Assembly (NCBI GenBank): GCA_024529925.1
Contig: JAFEUB010001062.1
Span: 707,001-771,000, forward strand
Direction: 5' to 3'
From: Ophthalmolycus amberensis
Taxonomy: Eukaryota > Chordata > Actinopteri > Perciformes > Zoarcidae
Length of the DNA: 64,000 nt
The notes beneath the pieces were generated by a model. The model made no database searches. It was not told the DNA's origin and was given only the letters and a program-made list of their open reading frames with translations. Positions 1 to 11,045 of this stretch are shown here, piece after piece. Every line of letters begins with the position of its first letter. Within the stretch, counting starts at the first letter, position 1. The position numbers and the translations under genes were made by a program.

Positions 1-360
1 TGTACAAAATGCAACATCTTCTGTCCATTGACTCTTGCATTACATAAGAAAAAACTCCCCAAAGAAAAACCCTTTAACGAGGAAAAAAGGGAAACTAAAC
101 CAGAGGGAGAGCAACAGAGGAGGATCCTCTACCAGGACGGCCAGAAGTGTGATAGATGTCATGTGTACAGAATGAACACATTACAGAGTTACATCACATT
201 CAATGCATATGACAGATATGATTCATATAATGAGAGTAGTTGTAGGAGCCATTAGTTAGGTCTGGGTATTATATCAGTTTATATTGGGAGCCTATCTCTG
301 GTTGACCACGGGTGGCAATGTGTATTAGTTTGGCAGGTTATTGATATATGGGGCACAGGT
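1..360. other. Non-genic sequence, nothing recognised
   Basis: AT-rich sequence without a recognisable exon, transposon end or RNA gene. The short open frames have no family resemblance and no splice context. Confidence 0.5.
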
Positions 361-365
361 GCAAC

Positions 366-467
366 TGACAAACACACACATATATATACATACACATACA
401 TACATATATACACATACATACACACATACATACACACACACACACATACATACATACATACATACAG
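366..467. repeat. Compound (CA)n/(CATA)n microsatellite
   Basis: About 100 bp of interleaved CA, TA and CATA repeats, ending in five clean CATA units. The cysteine/tyrosine/valine-rich open frames on the minus strand are translations of this repeat. Confidence 0.9.
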
Positions 468-1048
468 AGTGAGTGGCAGCAGGGCCGAGGCAGCAGGCAC
501 AACCACGGTTCAGGTATACCCACCATCCATGGAAACCTGGAAGGCGAGAAAGCCAAAAGTCGCACCTCAGGTACTCAGAAGTGTTTGCCTGAATTTGGAT
601 CTTCTGGCTCTAGTGTCGACCAAAGTTGTTGATTAAAAACTAAACGTTCCTTGAGAAACTTCATGACGAGCATGATCATCACTGCCTTACTTCATCCTCA
701 ATCTATTTCAGCCCTTCACATGAGTTTGAACTTGTCACTTAGTTGTTTCCTGTCCTTCTTTAGTCTGATACACATAGAAGTGTAAAAGGCTCTTACGTTA
801 CAGTCACTCCACTGCCTCAACATGCATTTTTAACAGGAAGTGCAATCGAGGAAATTACAACAAGACATCTTCCAAGTCTTTTTTTAAATTTCTTATCGAA
901 GATAAAAACTCAGAGTACAATTTTCACTAAATTAGTTTCAAGGTAACTACATTGACATGCAGATGGTGGTACAGTGCTTATCAGAACCTCCTCTGTACTT
1001 CTGCTTTAATTGAATGAATTAAAAGACAATCTAGTTTGAGGACCCTTA
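468..1048. other. Non-genic sequence
   Basis: No exon, RNA or repeat recognised. It ends at the TA that precedes the inverted-repeat element at 1049. Confidence 0.4.
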
Positions 1049-2177
1049 GGCTACATCCACACCGACACGTTTTCTTTTCAAACAAGAGTTTTTGACAAAC
1101 AAAAGCGATCTCCGTCCACACAGCGTTTCAGCATCGTTTTCTAAATGATCTCCGTCCACACTAACACGCCTGAAAAAGAATATCACGTGACTCTTCACGT
1201 ACACTGCGCATGCGGGTTGGTGTCAGTGTAAACAGGAAGTAGATTGGTTGCTTAGTTAAAAAAATACGATAGAGTAATAAAGTAGTCTTTAATAATGAAC
1301 GGTCGTGTTTGATAATTAATCTTCTTCTAAAATCTTCCTCTATAAACTCAAACAGACAGTTTTAGAAGTTTTACTTTTCAGACTTAGTTACAGCGCTGCG
1401 GGTCTTTCTCTATCACATATCAAATTTAGTTTAGTATTAACACTTACACATAAAGGTTTACTAGATTATAAATGTGGTCAACACACGTCTCTCACTCGTT
1501 CCCTCGGTTTCATTGTTTCTGTTCTCACTCGTAGCTCTGCTGGTGTCTGAAGTCTCTGTCCTACTGGAGAGCAATTACTGCTTTAGTTCCTTTACATTTT
1601 ATCTGTGGTCTTCACGATAGTTGTGCAGAACAAAATGAGCATTAATAAGAAAAGGAAAGTCCTCCGTTTTGCATCCATCGTCCTCCCTAAAGCTTCTAAC
1701 TGTGACTTCAGACGGCTCCGTAGGTCTGATAACGCCGCTGGACACGCTGATCGCTCCATTAACAGCTGCTTCCTCCGTAATAATGCAGACTTTAACTGAA
1801 CAGCTGCTAGTAAAGACAACAAGGTCAGCAACGCCTGTAATCTGTTGTCCATGCTGAATTAACCTGGTAGTCGATCGGTAATCAATGTTGTTGTTTGTGA
1901 TCTTCCGGGAAAGGGTCACGTGATAGGGGCGTGACGAATCAGAGAAGGACACGTCGTGACTGCTAAGCACCAATCAAGTTGCGAACGTGGGTGTGGGCGT
2001 CATCGTTTCTAAACTTATCCGTTTTCGACCGTCCACACGAAGACGCAGCCCCGGAGTTTTCAAACTTATCCGTCCTCGGGAGCGTTTTCGGTGCTCGAAA
2101 ACTCCGGCATAGTGAGGTCGCTCAGTGTAAACGTAGCAAAACATATGGAAAGGAAACGTAGTAGTGTGGACATGGCC
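1049..2177. mobile_element. Non-autonomous DNA transposon with diverged terminal inverted repeats
   Basis: The left end begins ggctacatccacacc and the right end, read on the opposite strand, begins ggccatgtccacact. Roughly three quarters of the first 32 positions match. Both ends are bounded by TA (1047-1048 and 2178-2179), so a 2-bp TA target duplication is possible. The motif tccgtccacac recurs just inside the left end, and gtccacacgaag lies inside the right end. Minus-strand frames of 86 and 124 codons at 1592-1973 are not recognised as a transposase. The superfamily is not assigned; a TA target fits Tc1/mariner-like or ISL2EU-like elements. Confidence 0.65.
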
Positions 2178-2179
2178 TA

Positions 2180-4170
2180 AATCTTGAATGTCTTAAATTC
2201 CACTGCTTACATCAAAGGTCTTTTTATTACTACCTATAAAGGTCATATAATGTTTGCTAGTGGGCTGATTTTAACGCTACATTCAACAAATCTCATCAAG
2301 TTTCTCTTTTTCTAACCCTGTTGGCAGATGTTTCTCTTAGAGACCAGAAGATCTCTCTCGATTACATAATATCTATGTCTCTGTTGAAGAGGATTTCTTT
2401 TTGCAGTGCAAATTGCTATTTTGCTTCTAGGAAACCAGAAGCAGCCAATCAGACCAGCATGTGGGGAATTGAGAGGAAGCAGCTCATCTTCCCCATTAAG
2501 ACTCCTCCTCCCTGCTGAGATGTTGAGGATACATTGTACCTGGAGAGGAAGTGAACTCACGTTATTAAGATTAGGAGAATGGCTTTTGTCCGACCTGATC
2601 GTGATATAGAGCCATGGGGAGATTGAGGTGAGAGGAAAAGGCTCTGAAGACTTAGCTCACATTCATTTAAATAATGTCTGTGTGCTGAGGCAGACAATCT
2701 GAAAGTAGCAGTTAAAGAACAAGGGGATGAAGGGAGCTTTGTTGGATCGCAGCGTTATTAGCATGGTGGTCAGAGGTGGATTTGCGCTGTTGGGCCTGCA
2801 GCATAAACTGGATGATATTCAGCTGTGAAGGTGAAAGGAGGCAAGTTCACAGTGTGACGATATTCCCGCTGTGCCCGAGTCCTGAGACAAAGTTAATTCA
2901 GCATCTGGCAGTATATGGAGAGCAGGGGAGGAACATTAAGAGTGAATATGATTGTCAGTAACAGCAGGTGTGGTTTAATTCCACAGCAAACAGTGGCTGT
3001 CTCTTACAGTGCAGCCAAACAAACTCATGTGATTCTCATAAAGACGTTATTAACCTGTTGTTGCTTTTCTGCAAAATGCCATGAGCAGCCACCATCTGAT
3101 TTCACCTACACAGCGAGTAGTTTCCCACACATCAGCAGGACACAGCAAAAGGGGAAACAAACAATGCACTTCCTGTGACTGCTTCACAATAAAAGTCACC
3201 CTGTGGTTTGCCAGTTGAATGCCTCTTATGTGAAGCAGCAGTGTTTTTCTAATTCCCTTTTTTCATAAATGCATGTTTTTTTCTTCTTCTTCTTATTACC
3301 ATTATTATTTCTTTCACTATGTCCACCTCACACATGCATATATAGACGGTAAAAATGATCCACTCAGTTAAGTAATTGTTGATTAGTATTGTATTATTTG
3401 TTTTGCTCTGCTCATTATCTTTGTCTTTTTTGCTTTAATAAGTTGGTGTAACGGTTACATGTCTTGCTGGGATTAATTAAGTACTCTACTATCTATTGTC
3501 AAACAAGGCAACACTTTATCTGGTTGTGACCTTAACGTTTAGAGAACTCCAATCAAACTGACATCCATCATATTATGTGTGTAGAGAAAAGAAATCACTG
3601 CAGGTTAGCAAGTGCAGTTTGGAAAATGCAGGAACGAAGCACTGAAAAGCATCACTCCCTGAACGTTCTGCAGCGAGGAGAGGAGATGAATGGCTCCTAT
3701 TAGAGAGCGGCCGCTTTAGAGGGAAAGTGATATTCAGCTGAGGAGGTGATGAAGGTCAGAGGAAGTTAAGGCTATTAGGACCAAGACTGATTAAGATATC
3801 GTCGTGTCCTGAGACAAAGTCAATCATCCCCTCTGCTGCTCAGCTGAGATCACACACACACACCTGGGCTTACATGGCCGCTGTGTGACCACATTAAACA
3901 GCATCTGTGTTCTACTGATGATCCTAATCAATTCGTCCCCTCAACCACTTTGAGTTTGGAACATGTAGATAAAAAGCACAAAGGGATCAATACAAGGGCT
4001 TTATGAGCTTTATAATAACCAACTTATTGAAATAAGTTAGCACGGGCCCGTTGAATACACATCACCTTTGATAAAAATGCAAAAGGTGGCGGTGCAACAT
4101 TAGCTTTGAGTTTCACTAATAAAATAAAAACATAGATATGCATATTATATTCCATGTCTGGGAATTAATG
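2180..4170. other. Non-genic region with two similar blocks
   Basis: No coding exon is recognised. Two segments about 0.93 kb apart (near 2812-2900 and 3728-3830) share the motifs tgatattcagctg and gtcctgagacaaagt in the same order. They could be duplicated regulatory elements or copies of an old repeat. Confidence 0.35.
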
Positions 4171-4499
4171 CCTCCTCCTCCTCCTCCTCCTCCTCCTCCT
4201 CCTCCTCCTCCTCCTCCTCCTCCTCCTCCTCCTCCTCCTCCTCCTCCTCCTCCTCCTCCTCCTCCTCCTCCTCCTCCTCCTCCTCCTCCTCCTCCTCCTC
4301 CTCCTCCTCCTCCTCCTCCTCCTCCTCCTCCTCCTCCTCCTCCTCCTCCTCCTCCTCCTCCTCCTCCTCCTCCTCCTCCTCCTCCTCCTCCTCCTCCTCC
4401 TCCTCCTCCTCCTCCTCCTCCTCCTCCTCCTCCTCCTCCTCCTCCTCCTCCTCCTCCTCCTCCTCCTCCTCCTCCTCCTCCTCCTCCTCCTCCTCCTCC
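4171..4499. repeat. Uninterrupted (CCT)n / (AGG)n microsatellite, about 110 units
   Basis: 329 bp of CCT with no interruption visible. One strand is pure pyrimidine and the other pure purine (GGA repeats). Long poly-Pro, poly-Gly and poly-Arg frames across it on either strand are artefacts of the repeat. Confidence 0.98.
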
Positions 4500-6690
4500 G
4501 AACAAACAGCCTTTCTGTCCTCTTCAGACTGGCAGCCAGAGAGAGAGGGGGGGGGGGGGTATGAAATATACCTGATTTCAACTATAATTACACAGACAAA
4601 TTGCTGAAAAGGAGACGATGGAAAAGGAGACGGTGAGAATATCTGGAGGGTGTATAAGTTTACAAATCATCCTTGAAATAACTGACAGAAAGAAAACAGA
4701 GTCATAGAGCCACAGGGGCAAAGAGAGACAAAATACTTCTATGTATAGCGATTGGTGATATTCTATCTTCTTTTCTCGTTGACAACAATACCCGTGAAAA
4801 GACCAAAACCAACAATGTGTTAGTCTGCCTCTCACATCATGTTACACTTCCGATTGGAGGAAACAGAGAAAAGGTTCAGTTTCTGGTACCGACGTTAGTT
4901 CGCGTTCCCCGTTTCCTTGGATGACAATCACGTCTCAAACTGTCGTTTTTCAATCCATCATTAGTTGGATTTTCCTAATCTTTGAAGATGCAAACAAGAA
5001 TTTGCAAAAGAAACATGAAAAATCTGATGGAAGCTTACTGTAGATAAAGTGCACAGTGAATTCTTATTATAGTCCTCCAAGTGGTGATTTGCATATTTGC
5101 ATCTCCTTTGCAATACAACTGTATTTATTCTCTGCAAAAACTACATTTTACAAGATAGCATTTGGACGAATCGTGATAACGTTATAATCTCCATTCAATG
5201 GTACCGTATTTTAACTGAATCAAGCAGGAACAAATAAGGAACGTAATGGAACCTCCGTACATTAGCTGTAAGCTCCGGTGCTGCCAACCATATGAACTCC
5301 TCCCGCCGGTTACAACACAGAGTTGTTGTTCACAATGGAGCATCATCAAGGATTGGCCACTAAAAGGCTCCTGGTTGCATATTTTTTATTGAATGTCGGC
5401 TGCTAACGATCTGCAGTAAAACTTTATTTCACACTGATGATTAAAATGTGTAATAAATAACATAACCACGTTGTAACTACATTAAGTACCACACGTACTT
5501 GTTTTAACTTTAACCAAGATCTTTTGCCGAAACCAAACCCAGACTGACGGGCAGACTGAACAAACACACCGTCCACATACTCGCCCCACAGGTCCTAAGT
5601 ACGGGACATTCAGTTGTTAACTTACTGGATTATATTCATTGTGAACCCGCTGTTTTATTCTAAAGACACTCTGAAGTGGCCTTAAAATACAAACAGTACT
5701 TTCTACTTTACTTTCTAAAATCGTTAAACACTAAATTCTTCTTCTTCTAACACCAACGTCATAAAAACAGTTCCGACTTATAAAAGTAAATCAGACTAGT
5801 ATAATTCTAAGCTCAGTGATTATGTCAAATCTAGCCTTACAGCAGAACGGGATTTTGAAACTTCTAAAAAAGGTGTCAGGAGCCTTTTTACTCCACAGAT
5901 CCTAATCTCATGACCCAAATACGTCAACGTTTCTCTGCAGATTTGAATGTTAAACTAACTAAGCTGGAAGTGGCGTCACAAAGCGGCACAGTGCAGTGAA
6001 TTAAACAGACTGAAAAGAGTTCGGGATCACAGACACTGAGTGGAGGATATCTCAGAGTCTGATAAGGAGATTCAGGCTCTGCTCTGTTTCAGTCTGAAGA
6101 AAAGATGAAGTTAATGTTTAACGACGTGCGACACAAACAAATGGTTTTATTGCAGAACCTCTCACGGTGACAGGAAGTCGGCCCGCTCAAGCGCCACCCT
6201 TAAGTAACAAATATTACATTTTTAGCACTAAGATGCAGTGGCTTTTGAAAACAGTCCATACATTTTAGGACACATTTTGTTTTGCTTTTTATTTTGGCCT
6301 CTGTATGTCACAAATATTCCATTTCTATAAAACATACCAGCTACCGCAGATTCAGAGAGAACCGTGTGTGTGTTTAAAGGACGGATGTTGTGACATTACT
6401 GACTGTGGGTGAATTCACTCCGAGGAACAAATAAAGACAGAAGTTGTTGGTGAAAGCACTGAAAATAGTGAGTTTCACTCAAGAGAAGAATGACTTTAAT
6501 CAGTAACATCACCTGAACACATTAAAAGGTATTAATACGAGACTTGATACACGGCTCCTCGACAAGACAGGGCCTGAAGGTGATGCAGGGTCATCCAGCG
6601 GTTCTTATTCTGCTCAAAACCATCAACCCATCTAATGAACACAGACAACCAGGACCCCGGCAGCAAGTGATTACAATTCATTTGTGACTA
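4500..6690. other. Non-genic sequence
   Basis: A short G tract lies at 4549-4559. The rest is AT-rich DNA with no recognisable exon or intact transposon. Confidence 0.4.
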
Positions 6691-6799
6691 ACTAACCCAT
6701 GGCATCATGTTGCTTTATTCAGTTTTTTCTCTTAATTTTTTTATTTGTGTGTAGAGAGCATTATCATGGGTTTCTTATTGATTTTTTGTTCCTATTTTG

Positions 6800-6880
6800 T
6801 AAAAGTTTTAATCTGGAAAGCACTTTGTGCTTCAACTTGAAAAGTGCTATATAAATACAAATAGTATTACTACTATGGTT
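6800..6880 (+). repeat. Probable 3' tail of a dispersed SINE/LINE
   Basis: The stretch around 6840-6862 reads aaaagtgctatataaatac, close to the common 3' tail of fish L2/Rex-type LINEs and the SINEs that share it. The upstream body is too decayed to classify. Family resemblance is from memory. Confidence 0.4.
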
Positions 6881-7594
6881 TCCAAAGCCTGAGAAAACTT
6901 ATAGACGACCCAATGCCACCAAATAATCTGTTGGACGGTTACAGCAGGGTGTTCGTTTGTGTGTTTGTGGTGGATAAAGATAAGCTGGGTAAAGACCGGA
7001 GAAATATTACTGTACAAAACCACTCAATGCAACTTCATGAAGACACGTAACGTTTGGATTCAAAGCCCACCACAGTTTTTCTACAGTCCCAGGCAGTGGC
7101 GGCTGGTGGAAAATGTTCTAGGTGGGGCCATCCTATCAATTTCAGCAAACATCCCAGTATGATTTAATGCAAAAAAAATGTAAGTATCAAACACGCATTA
7201 TTACTTGGCAGTTAAATATTTAACATGTATTCCAACACGAAAACAATCAGTAAATAACACTTATATAATATAATATGACATGTTTATTTATTGAGATGCC
7301 CCTATGGACCTTGTTATAGGAGGTAAAGATCAGGAGAAGTAAACATGAAGTGTAATTATGAATACTGATGTTAAATTAAGCTATGATGAGTTTTCACTGT
7401 TAATTTAACATCTCTATTACATGTTGATGCCTCCATGACCAAGTTAAGCAGATGAGACTGAGGCTATGTAGAAGAAAAGATGTTCACTTTGCCGAATATG
7501 TAGCTTGACAGAGTTCTCCATGTGTTCTCCTCTCAAACGGGTCTTGGAGGAGGAGTGCTCGCGCTGGCGCTCGCGCGTAGAGACTTCTCCTGAC

Positions 7595-7773
7595 GAGAAC
7601 GCGCAGCGAGGGGGGCTTGATCGTTCTAGCCCCAAGCTGAATCTATTTGAGGGCGCTGATTGGCTAAATTGTATGTCACTCATTTATATCTTGAATCAGC
7701 AATTGGCTAAACTGCTTCATAGACCCGTCTCTTTTGGGCAAAAACGATCAAGCCCCCCAAGCTGCGCGTTCTC
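7595..7773. repeat. Internal inverted repeat (hairpin) of the hAT element
   Basis: The 31-bp left arm 7595-7625 and right arm 7743-7773 are complementary with two mismatches and enclose a 117-bp loop. The arms carry the G/C block next to gcttgatcgtt and its complement. Confidence 0.85.
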
Positions 7774-7785
7774 AGAGGTGTCGCG

Positions 7786-7866
7786 CACACAGGCAGAGAG
7801 CACGAGCAGAGAGCACACAGGCTGAGAGCACGAGCAGAGAGCACACAGGCGGAGAGGACGAGCAGG
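7786..7866 (+). repeat. Short minisatellite inside the hAT element
   Basis: About three copies of a unit near 28 bp built around cacacaggc and gagagcacgagcag. Confidence 0.75.
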
Positions 7867-8063
7867 AAAAGCATATATTTTGCGCAGATATCATATTTTA
7901 CACACATTACTGGGTACATTCCACAGTTCAAAAACACAAATATTGACAATTTGTATAATTTATGATTATTATAATTTTTTTTTTTTTTTTTTTTTTTTTT
8001 GTGTGGCTCATGGTGGGGCCATGCCCCATGGCCCTCTATTGACCAGCCGCCACTGGTCCCAGG

Positions 8064-9239
8064 TCTATTCTTCAAATGTCTTGAATGTTGATGTGTCGTA
8101 GTACAACAAGCGGCGCGGAGAGCAAACAACGTAGTATATGTGGCGACTGTTATCGAAAGTTACATGGTATAATGAAGAGTATAAGAAGCGAGGGAGTCCA
8201 CGAAGGGTGGATCCGTGGGTCAAACAAACACAGGACCTTCACCCAGGAGGCCGCTGTACGGGTCCCATGTGAAGCCAAACGCGAGCGTTAATGTTACGCT
8301 TGCTTCCTAACATTATGTAAGTAAGTTATAGAAAAGTTAGCCACGAAGTTAGCCACAACTCCGGCGCACTAACGCTGAGCTGACCTTTAGGGTTAACCAA
8401 CTATTGTCCTTTATGTGACAAGCAGCCCCTCTGAGTTTTGCTCAGCTCTTTCCATTCATAACACCAGATAGGTATTATGGTTATTTATTAACTTCACCAC
8501 TGCAGAAAACATGCCGTTTGTATCAGGAAAACACCATGTTGAATGTTAAAATATCAATTAGTTACAGTCTGAAAGCGAGGAACAGCTGATGAAAATAAAA
8601 CATTATTTCAAAGTAATTGTTAGAACTGTAATGTATTATTAAGTACTCTTTATCTGCATGTACACTTGTACTGAAAAAAAGACTAATCAAATTGTTCGTA
8701 CTATTCTATTATACCAGCAACTATGACAGAATAGCTATTTTGCTAAAACCCAGCATTGTCCCTGTTGAAATAAAGCAACATCACATAACGTAAACTCAAT
8801 GGAGATAGAAAACAAAGGTCAAGCTATTTTATTTCATGTCATTAATGCAGAAACAGTGTAACCATGATGCATCACTCAAATACCAGCCCATACAAGCTGT
8901 TAGATATTAAAATAACAGAGGTCAATGATGACCATTCAAAGATCTGTCACATCAGACCCCCATCACTACACCTTCTCATCAAAGAGGAAGCCTCCTCCAG
9001 CAGCAAGATACCTGTCTCTGTAACCATGGCAACAGAGGGACACGCGCACACCAAACACACACCTCTCTAAACGTCTATCCCGAGGGCACACAGACAGGAC
9101 ACTGGATGCGCGCACGCACACCACACACACGCACACACAAAGTGAGCGTGCCAGGTACAGAATAGAAACCGGTTGTTCAGCAGTACAGTGGTTTAAATGA
9201 CCACCCTCACTGTCTCACATTAGGCTTTACAAACAGCAT
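8064..9239. other. Non-genic sequence
   Basis: No supported exon. A CA-rich stretch lies at about 9040-9140. The 68-codon open frames here lack splice context and family resemblance. Confidence 0.4.
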
Positions 9240-9540
9240 GCTATCAAATCGAACCGGCGCTGGGAGTTTCGGTTTGACTGACGTCAGAAACTTATTTTCT
9301 TGCAGGTAAAACTGCTCAAACAACGAACCAGAGAAAAGAAAAAGAACCGGAGAAAAAACAACTCACAGCAAGTCGAGACGGTGTGTGACGTGGTGAACTT
9401 GATCGGATTCACGTCCGTGTGATGATTGATTTACCGGCTGCTGGTGGATGAGCTCATTTCAGGATTAAGGGGAAAAAACACGTCCGACCCGGTGCGGAAA
9501 CAAACGCCTCAGAAACACTTCCGGTGATCCAGGTGAGGTT
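9240..9540. promoter_or_regulatory. Promoter-like segment with possible non-coding first exon
   Basis: A perfect CRE palindrome tgacgtca lies at 9279-9286. An ETS-type site (cacttccggt, 9516-9525) and several CpGs also stand out from the AT-rich surroundings. A good plus-strand donor (ccag|gtgagg) is at 9533, and a good minus-strand donor (gtgagt on the complement) is at 9361-9366. A 5' UTR exon is therefore possible in either direction. No coding exon was found to attach to it. Confidence 0.35.
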
Positions 9541-10530
9541 TGGACTTGTAATCGTCTGAAAAGAGCTGAGTGACAATTATTCTGCAGACAGGAATGATCT
9601 GCAGTCCGCAGCAGGAAAACTCAAACAAGACTAAAGAGGGGCAGGTAACCCGAGCCAACCTGCTGCAGGTAGAAGCCACGCCCCCTCTGAACCTGTCGTC
9701 GCGCACACCTGTAGCTGCTCACTTGCATCACGTGCCTGTAGCTTTTTAGCAACACCTTCTCTGATGTGCCCTAGTTCACCTCCTCACACAGAATAACGTG
9801 GTTATTCTCATCCGTCAATCACTTTGATGCTATTTACTTATTTATTCTATTTATTTTCCGTCATTCATCGATCACTCAAACTCTTCAGTACGCTCACAGG
9901 CACGAGTGAATGACGCATAGAAGTGGAGCTGGCTTTGGAATGGGACGTGGCCCTGCTGGCCTACTTTATTGGTCCTCAAACCATAAACACAGAGAGCTCC
10001 TCTATCTCATGCAGACTGTGAACATGCAGATTACTTTTTCATATTTTGTGCTTAATAATACTAATTAGAGACCTTATATGAAGACTGAAACAAACAGGTA
10101 AAACAATATATACAGTATATTAAAACAAAACTAGAAAATGCATTTCCTGCTGAAAATGCGTTGGAATGCTGAAAGCTGAAATTAATTGTAAAAAAATTGC
10201 TGAAAATTAAGAAATGAGAGACTACCTGTCTGAAAAATGTTGAAGCCCAAAAGCATTTAAACTGCACTGCTGAAAACTCTTCTAGTTGAAATGTCTAACT
10301 ATGGTGTCTGTAGCTGAAAGTATGAGGAAGAAGAAGGCTTTGGAAGTTGAAGAAGGATTTGAAGGATTTGAAAATTTTCTCCATAGAGATCCCATTCAAA
10401 AGAAAATTGCAAATAGCTTAATATTTCAAAGAATTTAAAGATTACAAATATGAAAAGTCATATCACCCCTCTCCTGAAAGAGCTGAACATTTTGATATTC
10501 GAACGGTTTCTGTGGCTTAAAACTTTTCAT
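9541..10530. other. Non-genic sequence
   Basis: No recognised gene, RNA or intact mobile element. Confidence 0.4.
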
Positions 10531-10535
10531 CAGTG

Positions 10536-11045
10536 GTGATATTTGTAGTAGTAGAAGTTGTAGTAGAAGTATTATTTGTAGAAGTATTAGTAGCATTAGA
10601 ATAAGTACTAGTAGTAGCAGAAGTGATATTTGTAGTAGCAGTAGAAGTTGTAGTTGTAGTTATAGTGGAAGTATTATTAGTAGTAGAAGTATTAGTGATG
10701 AGAAGAAGTACCGGTAGTAGAAGACGTAGTATCAGTAGTCATAGTAATAGCTGTAGTATTGGTCGTAGTATTTAATATAACAGTAGAAGTAATAGTAATA
10801 GTAATGGCAGTAGAAGAAGTAGCAGTAGTAGTAGTACTAGTAGCAGTCGTACTAATAGCTGTAGTAGTATTACTAATTTTAGTAGCATGAATAGCAGTAG
10901 TAGTAGTAGCAGTTGTCGTATAAGTAATAGTAGTAGTGGTAGTAATAGCAGTAGTGGTAGTAATAATATTGATGGTAGCAGTAGTAGCAGTAGTAGTAAT
11001 ACTATATTAGCAGCAGCAGTAGTAGTTGTCGCAGTATTAGTAAGT
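10536..11045. repeat. Decayed trinucleotide tract (AGT/GTA-type, about 500 bp)
   Basis: A run of GTA/AGT triplets with many substitutions (gaa, att, agc), largely keeping the three-base phase. It reads as poly-Leu on the minus strand and poly-Ser/Asn on the plus strand, neither of which is a plausible gene. Confidence 0.9.

Larger units (their letters stand above)
7094..8055. mobile_element. Non-autonomous hAT transposon, 962 bp, with intact ends
   Basis: The ends are perfect 14-bp inverted repeats, cagtggcggctggt at the left and its complement at the right. They are flanked by a perfect 8-bp direct repeat gtcccagg (7086-7093 and 8056-8063). An 8-bp target duplication and a CAG-starting terminal repeat are hAT hallmarks. 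No transposase frame remains. Inside are a near-perfect hairpin (arms 7595-7625 and 7743-7773), a short minisatellite around 7790-7865, and a T tract near 7976-8000. Confidence 0.88.

Noticed and set aside
4116..4581. Poly-Gly, poly-Pro and poly-Arg open frames of 129-145 codons
   Set aside because: They are translations of the CCT/GGA repeat on both strands and have no splice or start context.
7707..8129. 140-codon minus-strand open frame
   Set aside because: It crosses the T tract and the boundary of the hAT element and has no family resemblance.
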